A DNA stretch of 64,000 nucleotides from Flammeovirgaceae bacterium (GCA_027487845.1 JAIYCV010000026.1:310001-374000); one strand, 5' to 3'; counted from the first letter of the stretch, positions 1-11,305 are shown. Program-made: numbers and translations. Notes: a model not told the origin generated them from the sequence alone.

Positions 1-98
1 AAAGAGCAGTTCTAAGATAGATCGGCAAGCAAATATAAAGGTTGTTTCATTCTGCATTAGGGATGATTTCAGTAAATTTGAACTTAACACTTTTAATT

Positions 99-518
99 AT
101 GGGATTGGTATATGCTGATATTGAATTGATAAATGCCGATGATATCGCTCTTGCAAAAAAGTATATCATCGGTGAGGACGAGGTAAAAAGAATGCACGTG
201 AACATGCTGGTGGATTCAGGTGCTTTTATGATGGCCATCAATGAAAGCATACAAGCGCAATTGCAATTGCCTTTCAAACAAAAACGCAAAGCGCAATTGG
301 CGGATGGTTCGGTGATGGAATACGATGTAGTTGGCCCAATAGAAGTGCGTTTTAAAAACCGACAAGCTACCTGTAACGCATTTGTACTGAAAGGCGATGC
401 TGAACCATTACTTGGAGCCATACCCATGGAAGAAATGGATGTGCTGATACACCCGAACCGACAAGAATTGGTGGTGAACCCCGAACACCCTTACTATGCA
501 GTTTTAAAAATGAAGTAG
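99..518 (+). CDS. clan AA (retropepsin-like) aspartic protease family protein
   Basis: ORF 42-518; LVDSGA active-site-like motif and C-terminal LLGAIPMEEMDV; likely start MGLVYADIEL at 99. Confidence 0.7.
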   Translation: MGLVYADIELINADDIALAKKYIIGEDEVKRMHVNMLVDSGAFMMAINESIQAQLQLPFKQKRKAQLADGSVMEYDVVGPIEVRFKNRQATCNAFVLKGDAEPLLGAIPMEEMDVLIHPNRQELVVNPEHPYYAVLKMK

Positions 519-664
519 CCTTTTCACCTCTATCGTTTCTTTTCAACCGATTTCGCTACTACTCGTTAGTGAGATTTTAAAATATTTTATTTCAAAATTC
601 ATTGATTTTACAAAATCAAATTTTTGATTTGCTAAATTTAACAGATTAAAAAGTAAGAAAAGCA

Positions 665-3600
665 GTGAAGGAAGAAATTACACAAGGTTTATATCGGCCA
701 GAATTTGAGCATGATTCATGCGGAGTTGGGTTCATCGCCAACATAAAAGGAAACAAATCGCATCAAGTAATAGCTGATGCCATCACCATGCTTGAGCGCA
801 TGAACCACCGTGGCGCGTGTGGCTGCGAACCAAATACCGGAGATGGTGCTGGTATTTTAATTCAAGTACCTCATGAGTTCTTTACCGATGAATGCAGGAG
901 GCTTGGCTTTAAGCTTCCTGCCTATTCGCACTATGGCGTAGGGTTAGTATTCTTTCCGCGCGATCCGAAAGTAAGAGAAGAGTGTAGAACTGTTCTCAAT
1001 CGTAAGATTAAAAACATGAAGATGACCCTACTAGGTTATCGCGTGTTGCCAACTGGTACTGCAGATATCGGTGAATCTGCGCTGAAATCAGAGCCTGTAA
1101 TGGAGCAGGTGTTCATCAAACGTCCCGACATGGTAACAGACCCCGAGGAGTTTGAACGAAAACTTTTCGTGCTAAGAAAATACGCAACACATATTATTAC
1201 TGAGTCGGTGAAGGGGGTTGACAACCAATTTTATTTTTCATCGCTTTCTTACAAGACAATTGCTTATAAAGGAATGCTTACTTCCTTGCAATTGAAGTAT
1301 TATTTTCCTGATCTTGAAAATGAAGAGATTGTTTCTGCGTTGGCTGTTATCCACTCACGGTTCTCCACCAACACCTCTCCTTCTTGGCGATTGGCGCAGC
1401 CGTTCCGATACATAGCACACAATGGTGAAATCAATACGGTGCAGGGAAACATCAATTGGTTGAAATCAAAAGAAGCGTTTTTCTCATCGGAATATTTCAC
1501 AACCGAAGAGTTGAATATGATTTTGCCGATCTGCAATCCAACCCAATCAGACTCTTCTAATCTCGACAACACAATTGAATTATTAGTCCACGCTGGACGA
1601 TCGCTGCCACATGTTATGATGATGCTCATACCCGAAGCGTGGGACGGCAACGAGCACATGAGTCAGGAGAAAAAAGACTTTTATGAATACCATGCCAACT
1701 TGATGGAACCTTGGGACGGGCCAGCATCCATTACGTTCACGGATGGAAAAATTGTAGGCGCTACACTCGATAGAAATGGGCTGCGCCCTTCGCGCTTTAT
1801 TGTGACGAACGATGACATGGTGGTGATGGCATCGGAAGTGGGCGTATTAGACATCGATCAATCCAAAGTGATTACCAAAGGTAGATTGCAGCCAGGTAAA
1901 ATGTTTGTGGTTGATTTAGAACAAGGGCGTATTATCAGCGATGAAGAGCTAAAAAAAGACATCTGCAATAGGCAACCCTACGGCAAGTGGATAAAGGAAA
2001 ACAAACTGCGTTTACAAGACCTTCCCGAACCGGGTGGAAGCTTCCACAAGTATGATCCTTCTACACTGTTGAAGCGTCAAGTTTCCTTTGGCTACACTTC
2101 CGAAGATTTGAGAATGATCCTTTCTCAAATGTGCGAAACGGGTAAGGAAGCGTTAGGCTCTATGGGTAACGACACTCCGTTGGCCGTCCTTTCGAAGCAG
2201 GCGCAACATTTATCCAGCTACTTTAAACAACTATTTGCGCAGGTAACAAATCCACCGATCGATTCAATTCGTGAGCGATTAGTAATGTCATTGGCTTTGC
2301 ATGTAGGTGGATCATTGAATTTATTGGAAGAAACGCCCGCGCATTGTGTTACGTTGGAATTGCCTGTCCCTATTTTGTCAAATAAGGATTTAGAAAAGAT
2401 CCGTTACATAGACCATCGTCATCTTCAAACAAAAACCATTTATACCTACTTCAAGGCAGATGGAAAGCCCGACTCGATGGAGAAAGGGCTCAACAGAATT
2501 TGCCAGTATGTAACAGATGCAATTGAAGATGGATTCACGATCATCATCCTTTCCGACAGAAGTTTTGATAGCGGCCATGCACAAATTCCATCCCTTCTTG
2601 TAACGGCAGCTGTTCATCACGATTTGATACGAAAAGGACTCCGTGGAAAAGTCGGTCTGCTGATTGAAGCTGGCGATGTTTGGGAAACCCATCATTACGC
2701 TACGTTGATTGGCTATGGCGCTTCGGGCGTCAATCCGTACTTAGTTTTTCAAACTATTCATCAAATGATTAACAATAATCAATTGAAAGAAGGCTTGAGC
2801 GATGAAAAGGCGATCTACAATTACACAAAAGCAGTATCGGGCGAGCTTTTGAAGATCATGAGCAAGATGGGCATCTCCACGTTGCAATCGTACCATGGTG
2901 CTCAGATATTCGAAGCGTTGGGGTTGAGCAAGCAAGTGGTTGATTCTTATTTTACAGGAACAGTTTCTCGTATTGGTGGACTTAGTCTGGATGATATTGC
3001 TGAAGAAGCCTTGATCAAACACCGACTCGCATTCCCCAAAACAACCAACGCAACACAGAAATTAGAAGTAGGTGGAGTGTACCAGTGGAAACAAAGAGGC
3101 GAGGCACATCTATTCAATCCTCAAACCATCCACTTGCTCCAGCATTCCACCAAAACAAACGATTATTCTGTTTTTAAAAAATATTCTAAGCTTATAAACG
3201 AGCAAAGTGAACGGGCGATAACATTAAGGAGCTTACTGAAATTCCGGAAAGGAAAATCAATTTCCATTGATGAGGTGGAATCAAAAGAAAAGATCTTCAA
3301 ACGGTTTGCAACAGGCGCTATGTCATTCGGTTCTATTTCTCATGAAGCACACAGTACACTCGCCATTGCCATGAATCGGATCGGTGGAAAGAGCAACTGT
3401 GGAGAAGGTGGAGAAGACGATGCGCGTTTCATTCGCAAGCAAAATGGGGATTGGGAAAACTCCGCCATCAAGCAAGTGGCTTCCGGCCGATTTGGCGTTA
3501 CTAGTTATTATTTGAGCAGTGCTAAGGAACTTCAGATAAAAATGGCGCAAGGTGCTAAACCTGGCGAAGGCGGACAATTGCCAGGGCATAAAGTAGATGA

Positions 3601-5191
3601 TTGGATCGGTCGTGTTCGGCATTCAACTCCTGGTGTTGGTTTGATTTCGCCTCCACCACATCATGATATTTATTCCATCGAAGACTTGGCGCAGCTCATC
3701 TTCGATTTGAAAAATGCTAACGAGGATGCGCGCATCAGCGTAAAGCTTGTATCGGAGGCGGGTGTTGGAACGATTGCATCGGGCGTTGCCAAGGCCCACG
3801 CTGATGTCGTACTAATATCTGGGCATGATGGTGGAACTGGGGCATCTCCAATAAGTTCGATTCGCCATGCAGGACTTCCGTGGGAACTTGGCTTGGCGGA
3901 AACTCACCAAACATTGGTAAGAAATAAATTGCGTGGAAGAATAGTTGTTCAAACCGATGGGCAAATTCGAACCGGTCGCGATTTAGCTATTGCTGCTTTG
4001 CTTGGCGCGGAAGAGTGGGGAGTGGCCACAGCAGCCCTTGTTACTGCAGGTTGCATTATGATGCGCAAGTGCCACTTAAATACATGCCCTGTTGGTGTGG
4101 CTACCCAGAATAAAGAGTTACGCGCCCTATTCACTGGCAAACCAGAATATGTGGTCAACTTATTCCATTTCTTGGCTGAAGAACTACGCGAGATAATGGC
4201 GGAACTTGGTTTCAGAACGGTCAACGAAATGGTTGGACAAATGGATCGTTTGGAAGTGCGTGAACTGGGTGACCACTGGAAATATAAGAATCTCGATTTG
4301 GCAGCTATGCTGTATAAGGAGCCTTTAAGTTTGGATACGGCACTTTACAAACAAGAAGAACAAGACCATGAAATTGACAAGGTATTAGATCTTCAGTTGA
4401 TTAAGCACGCACAGCCTGCGCTTCAACATGCCGAAGCAGTTAAGGGCGAATTTGTCATTAGCAATCAGAACCGGGCCGTTGGTACGATGCTCTCCCATGA
4501 GATTTCCAAAAATTTCCTTGGCCTAGGTCTACCAAAAAACACCATTCATTTCAAATTTAAGGGCAGTGCTGGCCAAAGTTTCGGTGCTTTTGCTGCTCCT
4601 GGCATTTCATTTGAACTGGAAGGCGAAGCGAACGATTACTTTGGCAAGGGGCTTTCGGGGGCGCAACTTATTCTTTATCCCGATAAGGCAATTAAATACA
4701 ATGCTGCTAAAAATATTATTGTAGGTAACGTAGCATTTTATGGCGCCACTTCAGGCGAGGGCTTTATCAGAGGTTTGGCAGGCGAGCGTTTCGCTGTTAG
4801 AAATTCGGGAGTTAAAGTAGTAGTAGAAGGTGTTGGCGATCATGGTTGCGAATACATGACGGGGGGTGTAGTGGTGATTTTGGGTGAAACGGGAAGAAAC
4901 TTTGCCGCGGGAATGAGTGGTGGAGTGGCTTATGTGTATGACGCCTCAAAATTGTTTGTCCGAAATTGCAATATGGAAATGGTCATGTTAGATACGCTAG
5001 ACGAAGAAGATGAGAAACTTCTGAAGACTATGATCAGCGACCACTACCAATTAACTCAAAGCGAAACGGCAACTGCCTTGCTAAAAAGTTGGCCTCACTC
5101 GTTTAGTCAATTCGTTAAAGTTATGCCGTTGGATTATAAAGCTGTACTGGATAAACGAAAGGCAGCAAATAAAAAAGAAGTAGTACAATAA
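665..5191 (+). CDS. gltB: glutamate synthase large subunit (GTG start)
   Basis: 1508 aa; DSCGVGFIANIKG N-terminal Ntn motif, central and FMN domains (GEGGEDDARF, SGHDGGTGASP), C-terminal GXGXG domain. Confidence 0.97.
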   Translation: MKEEITQGLYRPEFEHDSCGVGFIANIKGNKSHQVIADAITMLERMNHRGACGCEPNTGDGAGILIQVPHEFFTDECRRLGFKLPAYSHYGVGLVFFPRDPKVREECRTVLNRKIKNMKMTLLGYRVLPTGTADIGESALKSEPVMEQVFIKRPDMVTDPEEFERKLFVLRKYATHIITESVKGVDNQFYFSSLSYKTIAYKGMLTSLQLKYYFPDLENEEIVSALAVIHSRFSTNTSPSWRLAQPFRYIAHNGEINTVQGNINWLKSKEAFFSSEYFTTEELNMILPICNPTQSDSSNLDNTIELLVHAGRSLPHVMMMLIPEAWDGNEHMSQEKKDFYEYHANLMEPWDGPASITFTDGKIVGATLDRNGLRPSRFIVTNDDMVVMASEVGVLDIDQSKVITKGRLQPGKMFVVDLEQGRIISDEELKKDICNRQPYGKWIKENKLRLQDLPEPGGSFHKYDPSTLLKRQVSFGYTSEDLRMILSQMCETGKEALGSMGNDTPLAVLSKQAQHLSSYFKQLFAQVTNPPIDSIRERLVMSLALHVGGSLNLLEETPAHCVTLELPVPILSNKDLEKIRYIDHRHLQTKTIYTYFKADGKPDSMEKGLNRICQYVTDAIEDGFTIIILSDRSFDSGHAQIPSLLVTAAVHHDLIRKGLRGKVGLLIEAGDVWETHHYATLIGYGASGVNPYLVFQTIHQMINNNQLKEGLSDEKAIYNYTKAVSGELLKIMSKMGISTLQSYHGAQIFEALGLSKQVVDSYFTGTVSRIGGLSLDDIAEEALIKHRLAFPKTTNATQKLEVGGVYQWKQRGEAHLFNPQTIHLLQHSTKTNDYSVFKKYSKLINEQSERAITLRSLLKFRKGKSISIDEVESKEKIFKRFATGAMSFGSISHEAHSTLAIAMNRIGGKSNCGEGGEDDARFIRKQNGDWENSAIKQVASGRFGVTSYYLSSAKELQIKMAQGAKPGEGGQLPGHKVDDWIGRVRHSTPGVGLISPPPHHDIYSIEDLAQLIFDLKNANEDARISVKLVSEAGVGTIASGVAKAHADVVLISGHDGGTGASPISSIRHAGLPWELGLAETHQTLVRNKLRGRIVVQTDGQIRTGRDLAIAALLGAEEWGVATAALVTAGCIMMRKCHLNTCPVGVATQNKELRALFTGKPEYVVNLFHFLAEELREIMAELGFRTVNEMVGQMDRLEVRELGDHWKYKNLDLAAMLYKEPLSLDTALYKQEEQDHEIDKVLDLQLIKHAQPALQHAEAVKGEFVISNQNRAVGTMLSHEISKNFLGLGLPKNTIHFKFKGSAGQSFGAFAAPGISFELEGEANDYFGKGLSGAQLILYPDKAIKYNAAKNIIVGNVAFYGATSGEGFIRGLAGERFAVRNSGVKVVVEGVGDHGCEYMTGGVVVILGETGRNFAAGMSGGVAYVYDASKLFVRNCNMEMVMLDTLDEEDEKLLKTMISDHYQLTQSETATALLKSWPHSFSQFVKVMPLDYKAVLDKRKAANKKEVVQ

Positions 5192-5229
5192 GATTTTTCA
5201 GAAGTAGAACTAAGCACGAAGAATTTGAT

Positions 5230-6699
5230 ATGGCAAAGCCAACTGGATTTCTAGAATTTGATAGAGAGCTTCCAAAAAAGCGTGACCCAAAGGACCGGAT
5301 CAACGATTACAAAGAAGTTGAAAGTGGTCATGATTTGAAGACCACTCATACGCAAGCTGCTCGTTGTATGGATTGTGGCATTCCTTTTTGTCATCACGGC
5401 TGTCCATTGGGTAACATCATCCCCGAGTTTAACGATGCCGTGTACCAACATAACTGGAAGTTGGCCTATGAGATTCTAATATCCACAAACAACTTCCCAG
5501 AATTTACAGGACGGATTTGCCCCGCTCCGTGTGAAGCATCCTGTGTGCTTGGCATCAATAAGCCAGCCGTGGCTATTGAGTATATAGAGAAATCAATTAT
5601 AGAAACTGCGTTCAGCAATGGCTACGTAAAACCTCGCGTTCCTACTACGAGAACGGGTAAGAATATTGCTATTGTGGGCTCTGGCCCGTCAGGCTTGGCT
5701 GCTGCTGCTCAGCTTAATTTTGCCGGCCATTCGGTAACTGTCTTTGAAAGATCAGATGAAATAGGTGGTTTGCTCCGCTATGGAATTCCTGATTTTAAAC
5801 TAGATAAGGACATAGTAAAACGGAGGATTGCGCTGATGGAAGAAGAAGGCGTTGTTTTTCAAACCAATGCCAACGTTGGGGTTAACATTCCCGTGTCGCA
5901 ATTGCGAGAAGAATACGATGTAATCTTGCTTTGTGGTGGTTCAACTGTTCCTCGTGATCTTCCTATACCAGGAAGAAATTTAAAAGGTGTTCATTTTGCA
6001 ATGGATTTTCTGTCGCAACAAAATGCCAGGGTTGGCGGAAAAGCGATTACCAAAGAAGAAATTTTTGCAACTGATAAAAATGTGCTGGTGATTGGTGGTG
6101 GCGATACCGGGTCTGATTGCGTGGGCACATCTAATCGCCACAAAGCGAAATCGGTAAGCCAGATTGAGATTATGCCGAAGCCTCCAAAAGATAGAACCGA
6201 GACGATGCCATGGCCTAATTGGCCGATGATTTTACGCACCTCCACCTCGCACGAAGAAGGATGTGAAAGAAGTTGGGCGGTGGTTACGAAAGAATTTATT
6301 GGCGACTCCAACGGAAATCTTACGGGTATAAAATTAGTAGAGGTAGAGTGGAAAAAAGCAGAGCCTGGTAAGCCACCCTTCGTTGAAATTGCTGGGTCCG
6401 AAAAAATAATTCCTTGTGAATTGGCTTTGCTTGCCATGGGCTTTCTCCATCCACAACACCAAGGACTGTTAGAACAATTGGGTGTTGAAAGAGATGAGCG
6501 AGGAAATGTAAATGCACATAAATATCAAACATCGGTAGAAGGCGTTTTTACCGCAGGTGATATGCGCAGAGGACAATCGCTGGTGGTATGGGCAATAAGT
6601 GAAGGCCGCGAGGCCGCAAAAGCGATTGATGAATATTTGTGTGGTGGGGTTTCTTACTTAGAGTCTAAGGATTTGAGTATGCTGGCTACGATCTCGTAA
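5230..6699 (+). CDS. gltD: glutamate synthase small subunit
   Basis: 489 aa; Cys-rich CMDCGIPFCHHGCPLGN, GSGPSGLAAAAQL, GGGDTGSDC; directly downstream of gltB. Confidence 0.97.
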   Translation: MAKPTGFLEFDRELPKKRDPKDRINDYKEVESGHDLKTTHTQAARCMDCGIPFCHHGCPLGNIIPEFNDAVYQHNWKLAYEILISTNNFPEFTGRICPAPCEASCVLGINKPAVAIEYIEKSIIETAFSNGYVKPRVPTTRTGKNIAIVGSGPSGLAAAAQLNFAGHSVTVFERSDEIGGLLRYGIPDFKLDKDIVKRRIALMEEEGVVFQTNANVGVNIPVSQLREEYDVILLCGGSTVPRDLPIPGRNLKGVHFAMDFLSQQNARVGGKAITKEEIFATDKNVLVIGGGDTGSDCVGTSNRHKAKSVSQIEIMPKPPKDRTETMPWPNWPMILRTSTSHEEGCERSWAVVTKEFIGDSNGNLTGIKLVEVEWKKAEPGKPPFVEIAGSEKIIPCELALLAMGFLHPQHQGLLEQLGVERDERGNVNAHKYQTSVEGVFTAGDMRRGQSLVVWAISEGREAAKAIDEYLCGGVSYLESKDLSMLATIS

Positions 6700-6718
6700 A
6701 AGGTTTGAATTAACTCGA

Positions 6719-7114
6719 TCAATTTTTTATTCTGATTAACTTTTCTGAATCAATCGGAGATTCAAAGTAAAAGATAACGAAATTCTTTTGAAGTTCTTTT
6801 ACATGGATAGACAAAAGAGGCGTTGAATCATGGAACAGTTCATTTTCATAAGCTTTTCGTTTTGTCAAGGTGACTATTTTTTTTGATGAGTCGTAAGACC
6901 AAATACCATCCTCAGTAATTGGCAGTTGTGGATCTGATCCATAACAAACATTAAGAATTCTGTAGGTTTTGTTATTGCCAAACTCAAACCGATAAGGGCA
7001 TTCAACGTACTTACTGCCCTTAACCTCGCTTTCCAACCAATTTCCATAAAGCTCTTGGTCAGTCGGTTTAACTTGAAGTCCCAAACAAGAGAAAAGACAC
7101 AAAAAGATAGCCAT
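6719..7114 (-). CDS. hypothetical lipoprotein-like protein
   Basis: 131 aa with N-terminal hydrophobic stretch and Cys (LFSC); 5 nt downstream of the amidohydrolase gene on the same strand. Confidence 0.5.
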   Translation of the reverse strand: MAIFLCLFSCLGLQVKPTDQELYGNWLESEVKGSKYVECPYRFEFGNNKTYRILNVCYGSDPQLPITEDGIWSYDSSKKIVTLTKRKAYENELFHDSTPLLSIHVKELQKNFVIFYFESPIDSEKLIRIKN

Positions 7115-7119
7115 CAGAT

Positions 7120-8250
7120 TTAATTGCTAAAGGTGCTTTTGTCAAGCTTCGGAAGTAAGTTCAACGCATTTTTATAATAAATCTTTTTCAACACCTCATC
7201 GGGCAAACCAATGCCATACATTTTCCAAAAAGCGTGGTAGCGCTTGTGATAAGGGAAATATTCGTCCTCACTTTCAAGCACTCTGAAATAGGTTGTGTAT
7301 TCTTCGGGCACCCAACTGTCTTTTCCAAATAAAACCCTATCCTGATACTTTGTTAAGAATGCTTTAGCCACCCTGGGCTGCCTTCCAAGTTCAGCAATCA
7401 CCGCTCCAATTTCCGTGTACATATTTGGATATTGATCCATCAATTGACCTAGTTTTTTTAAATCGTTGCCATGCCAACCAAGATGAGCATTGATGAATTT
7501 TGTCTTGGGATGTTTTTTAAAAATGTTGTGTTGCTCAGCAATTATTGTCTGCCAACTTGCTTCTTTTTCTGTATACCTTCTGCGTGGATGAAGCTTTAGC
7601 TCCAGCCAACGCTCGTTGTTCTTATCGATCGGATCCCAAAATTGTTTCGGATCGGCCGCATGAATAAGCACAGGTATTCCAAGCGCACCACACTTCGCCC
7701 ATACGGGATCAATGCGAGGGTCATCCACGTGAATTCGGTTACCTGCCTTGTCTTTGTACTGTAGCCCCAAACTTTTATAAATCTTTAAACCCATAGCGCC
7801 CATTTTTACATCTTCCTCTAATTGTTTTACGGCTTTTGTTGTCCATTGTGGATCATCCATGTTTTCAAAATCCACATTGGTGAAAAGAACAAACCGATTA
7901 GGGTAGTTTTCTTTAATGCTTTGCAAGGAGTTTTTTAGACGCTCGGTGCTATAAGGAAATCCACGGCCACTTAGGTTTACCATCACAGCCATATTCAATT
8001 GATCCATTTTCGAAGTAAGCGTTTTCAGGGCTTCAGCATCCATCACACCTTGATGATTATGAATATCTATAAATGGAAACTTCGCTTTGGTAAGAACGTG
8101 CGATTCAACTTTTAGAGTAGATGGCGGCTCGTACTCTTCAAAATCCATTTTCATATCCAAGGGTTTCTCCTGAGCATGTGAAACCAGAGCTACTACCATC
8201 AAAAGAAACACTACTAAAATTCTCATATCACGTTCAGTTTTGTAACGCAA
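7120..8250 (-). CDS. secreted amidohydrolase family (TIM-barrel metal-dependent hydrolase)
   Basis: 376 aa; signal peptide, FIDIHNHQGV, VLIHAADP, FINAHLGWHG, VLFGKDSW motifs. Confidence 0.85.
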   Translation of the reverse strand: MRYKTERDMRILVVFLLMVVALVSHAQEKPLDMKMDFEEYEPPSTLKVESHVLTKAKFPFIDIHNHQGVMDAEALKTLTSKMDQLNMAVMVNLSGRGFPYSTERLKNSLQSIKENYPNRFVLFTNVDFENMDDPQWTTKAVKQLEEDVKMGAMGLKIYKSLGLQYKDKAGNRIHVDDPRIDPVWAKCGALGIPVLIHAADPKQFWDPIDKNNERWLELKLHPRRRYTEKEASWQTIIAEQHNIFKKHPKTKFINAHLGWHGNDLKKLGQLMDQYPNMYTEIGAVIAELGRQPRVAKAFLTKYQDRVLFGKDSWVPEEYTTYFRVLESEDEYFPYHKRYHAFWKMYGIGLPDEVLKKIYYKNALNLLPKLDKSTFSN

Positions 8251-8411
8251 TTTACGATTTGTCTGACGTTTGTTTTTGAAAAGATGATGAGTGGTTTGTA
8301 CACATTACTCCACGAGCCTCGATAACAGATTAGATTGTGATGCTTTTGGTTACAGGCCATGAGTACATCAACATTAAATCTTCTTACCTTGCATCATCAA
8401 CAAAAAATGAA

Positions 8412-9515
8412 ATGCGCCACGTTATCTTAATCGTTTTTATTATCGGTTCATTTGCCCTAAAAGCTCAAAATGACGCGCTAGAGCAAGCTAAGAAAAAATT
8501 TAGCGGCAATGATTTCGCGGCTGCTAAAAATATCTTAAACAAGTTGCTAGAACCCACCGCAAAAAACAAAGAAGCATACGTGTTAAGGGGGCGTGCCAAA
8601 ATGGCCTTAGGTGATTTATACGGAGCCATTGGCGATTTTAATTTTGCTTTAGACATCGACTCCACTCAAGCTGATGCGCTTAACTTTCGTGGCGAGGCAA
8701 AAATTAGTTTGGGAGACGATGAGGCGGCAATTGCTGATCTTGACAAAGCAGTTAAATACAATCCCAATTATTCGGAGGCTTATACAAACCGTGGGTTTGC
8801 CAAGTATAATTTAGAGGAATTGCAACCTGCCTATTTCGATTTCTCTAAGGTGATTGAACTTGGCAAACCAGATGCCGATAAGTATTTTAATCGAGGCGTT
8901 ATCAAAGCCGAACTGGGTGAATTTATTAGCGCCATTGACGACTATTCAAAAGCAATAGAACTTAACAAAGCCGATGCAAGTTTGCTAAATCATAGAGGGG
9001 TTGCTCGCTATAATACTGGCAATTATAAAGAGGCTATTTTAGATTACAACCAAGCCATTTTGATCGATCCAAAAGATGCAGTAAAATACGAAAACCGTGC
9101 CTTGGCAAAATCTGCGATTGAAGATCTAAAGGGAGCCTTAGAGGATTATAACAAAGCCATCGAATTGGAAATTGATCCCGAAACACTAAACCTTCGGGGC
9201 GTTTTAAAAAATAATTTGCAGGATCATGATGGTGCCATTGCCGATTACACAAAAGCCATTGAGCTAGATGGCACCGTCCCTACTTACTTTGATAACCGCG
9301 CACTTAGCAAAACAGAGAAGGGTGATTTTGCGGGGGCCGCGGAGGACTATTCCACTTCCATTGAACTATATGCTTCTGACAGCGAGACCTACTACCAACG
9401 CGGATTGGTAAAGCTGCAACTGAACAATAAATACGATGCCTGCCTTGACTTCAAAAGAGCTGATGAATTAGGTTCTAAAGATGCCAAAACCGCCATCAAA
9501 AAAAATTGCAAGTAA
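8412..9515 (+). CDS. tetratricopeptide repeat protein, secreted
   Basis: Repeated A..D...AI.L.P....Y.NRG.AK units; signal peptide from MRHVILIVFIIGSFALKAQ (start trimmed from 8337). Confidence 0.88.
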   Translation: MRHVILIVFIIGSFALKAQNDALEQAKKKFSGNDFAAAKNILNKLLEPTAKNKEAYVLRGRAKMALGDLYGAIGDFNFALDIDSTQADALNFRGEAKISLGDDEAAIADLDKAVKYNPNYSEAYTNRGFAKYNLEELQPAYFDFSKVIELGKPDADKYFNRGVIKAELGEFISAIDDYSKAIELNKADASLLNHRGVARYNTGNYKEAILDYNQAILIDPKDAVKYENRALAKSAIEDLKGALEDYNKAIELEIDPETLNLRGVLKNNLQDHDGAIADYTKAIELDGTVPTYFDNRALSKTEKGDFAGAAEDYSTSIELYASDSETYYQRGLVKLQLNNKYDACLDFKRADELGSKDAKTAIKKNCK

Positions 9516-9526
9516 CAATTTAACCC

Positions 9527-10432
9527 ATGCGGATTGCTATTATTCTTAACGGCATTTCGAAGAAAAAGCAATTCTTTCTTACAAAAGTTTATCCAGCACT
9601 GCAGCGCGAGTTTAACGTTACTTTGTTCGAAACGCTGTATACTAGTCATGCCATACAGCTAGCAAAGCAAGTCACGGATGAACTTTTTGATTTAGTGATA
9701 GCTGCTGGTGGTGACGGTACTTTAAATCAAGTGTTGAATGGAATATTGCATTCAGAAAACATTAGCCGACCAATGCTTGGGTTATTTCCTCTTGGCTCCG
9801 CCAATGATTTTGCAAGAACGATAAACGCTAGTTCATCAGTTGATCGGTTGATACAGTCCACAAAGGAACTTTCATTTCAGGCAATAGACGTAGGCCAAGT
9901 AAATTGCATCGGCAAAAACGGTAATCCCATTGCGCACTTTTTTATCAATGCTTGCAGTCTGGGCATGGGGCCTTTGGTAGTGGAGAGATTGGAACGCAAC
10001 CGAAAAAGTCTTGGAGCTTCCCTTTCCTATTTGCTGAGCATACTGGTTACTTTTCTAACACACAAGCCACAATATGTAATCTGCACCGCAGACGAATGGC
10101 AATGGAAAGGCAAAGCGAGAGTCGCAGCATTTGCAAATGGCACCTCATTTGGCAACGGAATTTACATTGCTCCAGATGCCGTTATCGCTGATGGCTTACT
10201 AAATAGCTTTATTGCTGAAGACGTAGCGTTGCCACGCTTTTTGGTTTATCTTCAATCGATAAAGGCAAAAAAGAAAATTGTTAACAAAAAGATCCTGTAT
10301 AAAACCACGGCAAGGGTAGAGTTAACATCGGTTGAGATTTGTGCGCTTGAAGCCGAAGGAGAAATCATAGGCTACCTGCCAGCAACAATCGTAATTAAAA
10401 ATCAGCTAATCCGTTTTCTAAAGCACAAGTAA
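9527..10432 (+). CDS. diacylglycerol kinase / YegS-like lipid kinase family
   Basis: 301 aa; AAGGDGTLNQVLNG and LPLGSANDFAR-like motifs. Confidence 0.88.
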   Translation: MRIAIILNGISKKKQFFLTKVYPALQREFNVTLFETLYTSHAIQLAKQVTDELFDLVIAAGGDGTLNQVLNGILHSENISRPMLGLFPLGSANDFARTINASSSVDRLIQSTKELSFQAIDVGQVNCIGKNGNPIAHFFINACSLGMGPLVVERLERNRKSLGASLSYLLSILVTFLTHKPQYVICTADEWQWKGKARVAAFANGTSFGNGIYIAPDAVIADGLLNSFIAEDVALPRFLVYLQSIKAKKKIVNKKILYKTTARVELTSVEICALEAEGEIIGYLPATIVIKNQLIRFLKHK

Positions 10433-10435
10433 TTT

Positions 10436-10819
10436 TTACCCTAGAATTTTATTTATACTAAACATAAATTTTTCGAGGGTAAATGGCTTCACTATATGAT
10501 CATTCATTCCAGCTTCAAGGATTCCAACGGTATGTTCTTTCTTTTCAAAACTTGTAACGGCAATTATTGGCAGATTTTGATGATACTTATTGTTGATGTC
10601 TCTTATCCAACGCACCGCATCAAGGCCATCTTGAACAGGCATCTGTATATCCATTAACACGAAATCAAAACGCTTTTCTTTAAGTGCTTCAATCGCCTCG
10701 TTACCATTGCTAACAGCTTTAAATTTTACGCCTATGGATTCTAGTTCCTTCCCCACCATTTGGCGAAGAATAGGATCATCATCAACCACCAGCGCGGTTA
10801 ACTTATCGAATTGAATCAT
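10436..10819 (-). CDS. single-domain response regulator (CheY-like receiver)
   Basis: 127 aa; VVDDDPILRQ, FVLMDIQMPVQDG, VTSFEK, HIVKPF. Confidence 0.92.
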   Translation of the reverse strand: MIQFDKLTALVVDDDPILRQMVGKELESIGVKFKAVSNGNEAIEALKEKRFDFVLMDIQMPVQDGLDAVRWIRDINNKYHQNLPIIAVTSFEKKEHTVGILEAGMNDHIVKPFTLEKFMFSINKILG

Positions 10820-10828
10820 ATCAATAAA

Positions 10829-11305
10829 TTACTTTTTAAGCACCAACGTGCTGGCAATCATATCGTGCAAGGCTTGTTTTTTATCTGTAAAACCGGCCAT
10901 TATGTAGCCTATCAACAGAATGGCTCCGGAAACTAGCTTTCCAAAATTCCTCAACAATGCTTTTCCAAAATCGATTCTGTTTCCTTCCATGTCTGTCACA
11001 ATTAAACCTAGCGCGAGTTTGCCAACACTTGCCTGGTATTTTGACGACTCCATGAATGAAAAATAAAGAATAGATATTACTGAAGAGATAGCTGCCGTTG
11101 CCATTAGAGCCCCAATAAAAGCAGCAGCCATCGCGATAACATCGCTTGAATCTGCCGTGTCTAAGTCTTGAATGTCACCAACAAAGCTAAGCCCTACGGC
11201 CGCCAAAATTGGAATTACTAGAATCGACCGAATGACACCAATTAGAATTGAATCGATAACAAGGGCTAAAAAGCGCTGCCAGAAGCCTGCATAATTTGTA
11301 TTCAT
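10829..11305 (-). CDS. RDD family membrane protein
   Basis: MNTNYAGFWQRFLALVIDSILIG... KQALHDMIASTLVLKK; start trimmed from 11446. Confidence 0.85.
   Translation of the reverse strand: MNTNYAGFWQRFLALVIDSILIGVIRSILVIPILAAVGLSFVGDIQDLDTADSSDVIAMAAAFIGALMATAAISSVISILYFSFMESSKYQASVGKLALGLIVTDMEGNRIDFGKALLRNFGKLVSGAILLIGYIMAGFTDKKQALHDMIASTLVLKK

Noticed and set aside
5991-6437. 148-aa antisense ORF inside gltD, and similar antisense ORFs inside gltB, uvrA and the operon genes
   Set aside because: Codon-bias shadow ORFs opposite strongly supported genes.
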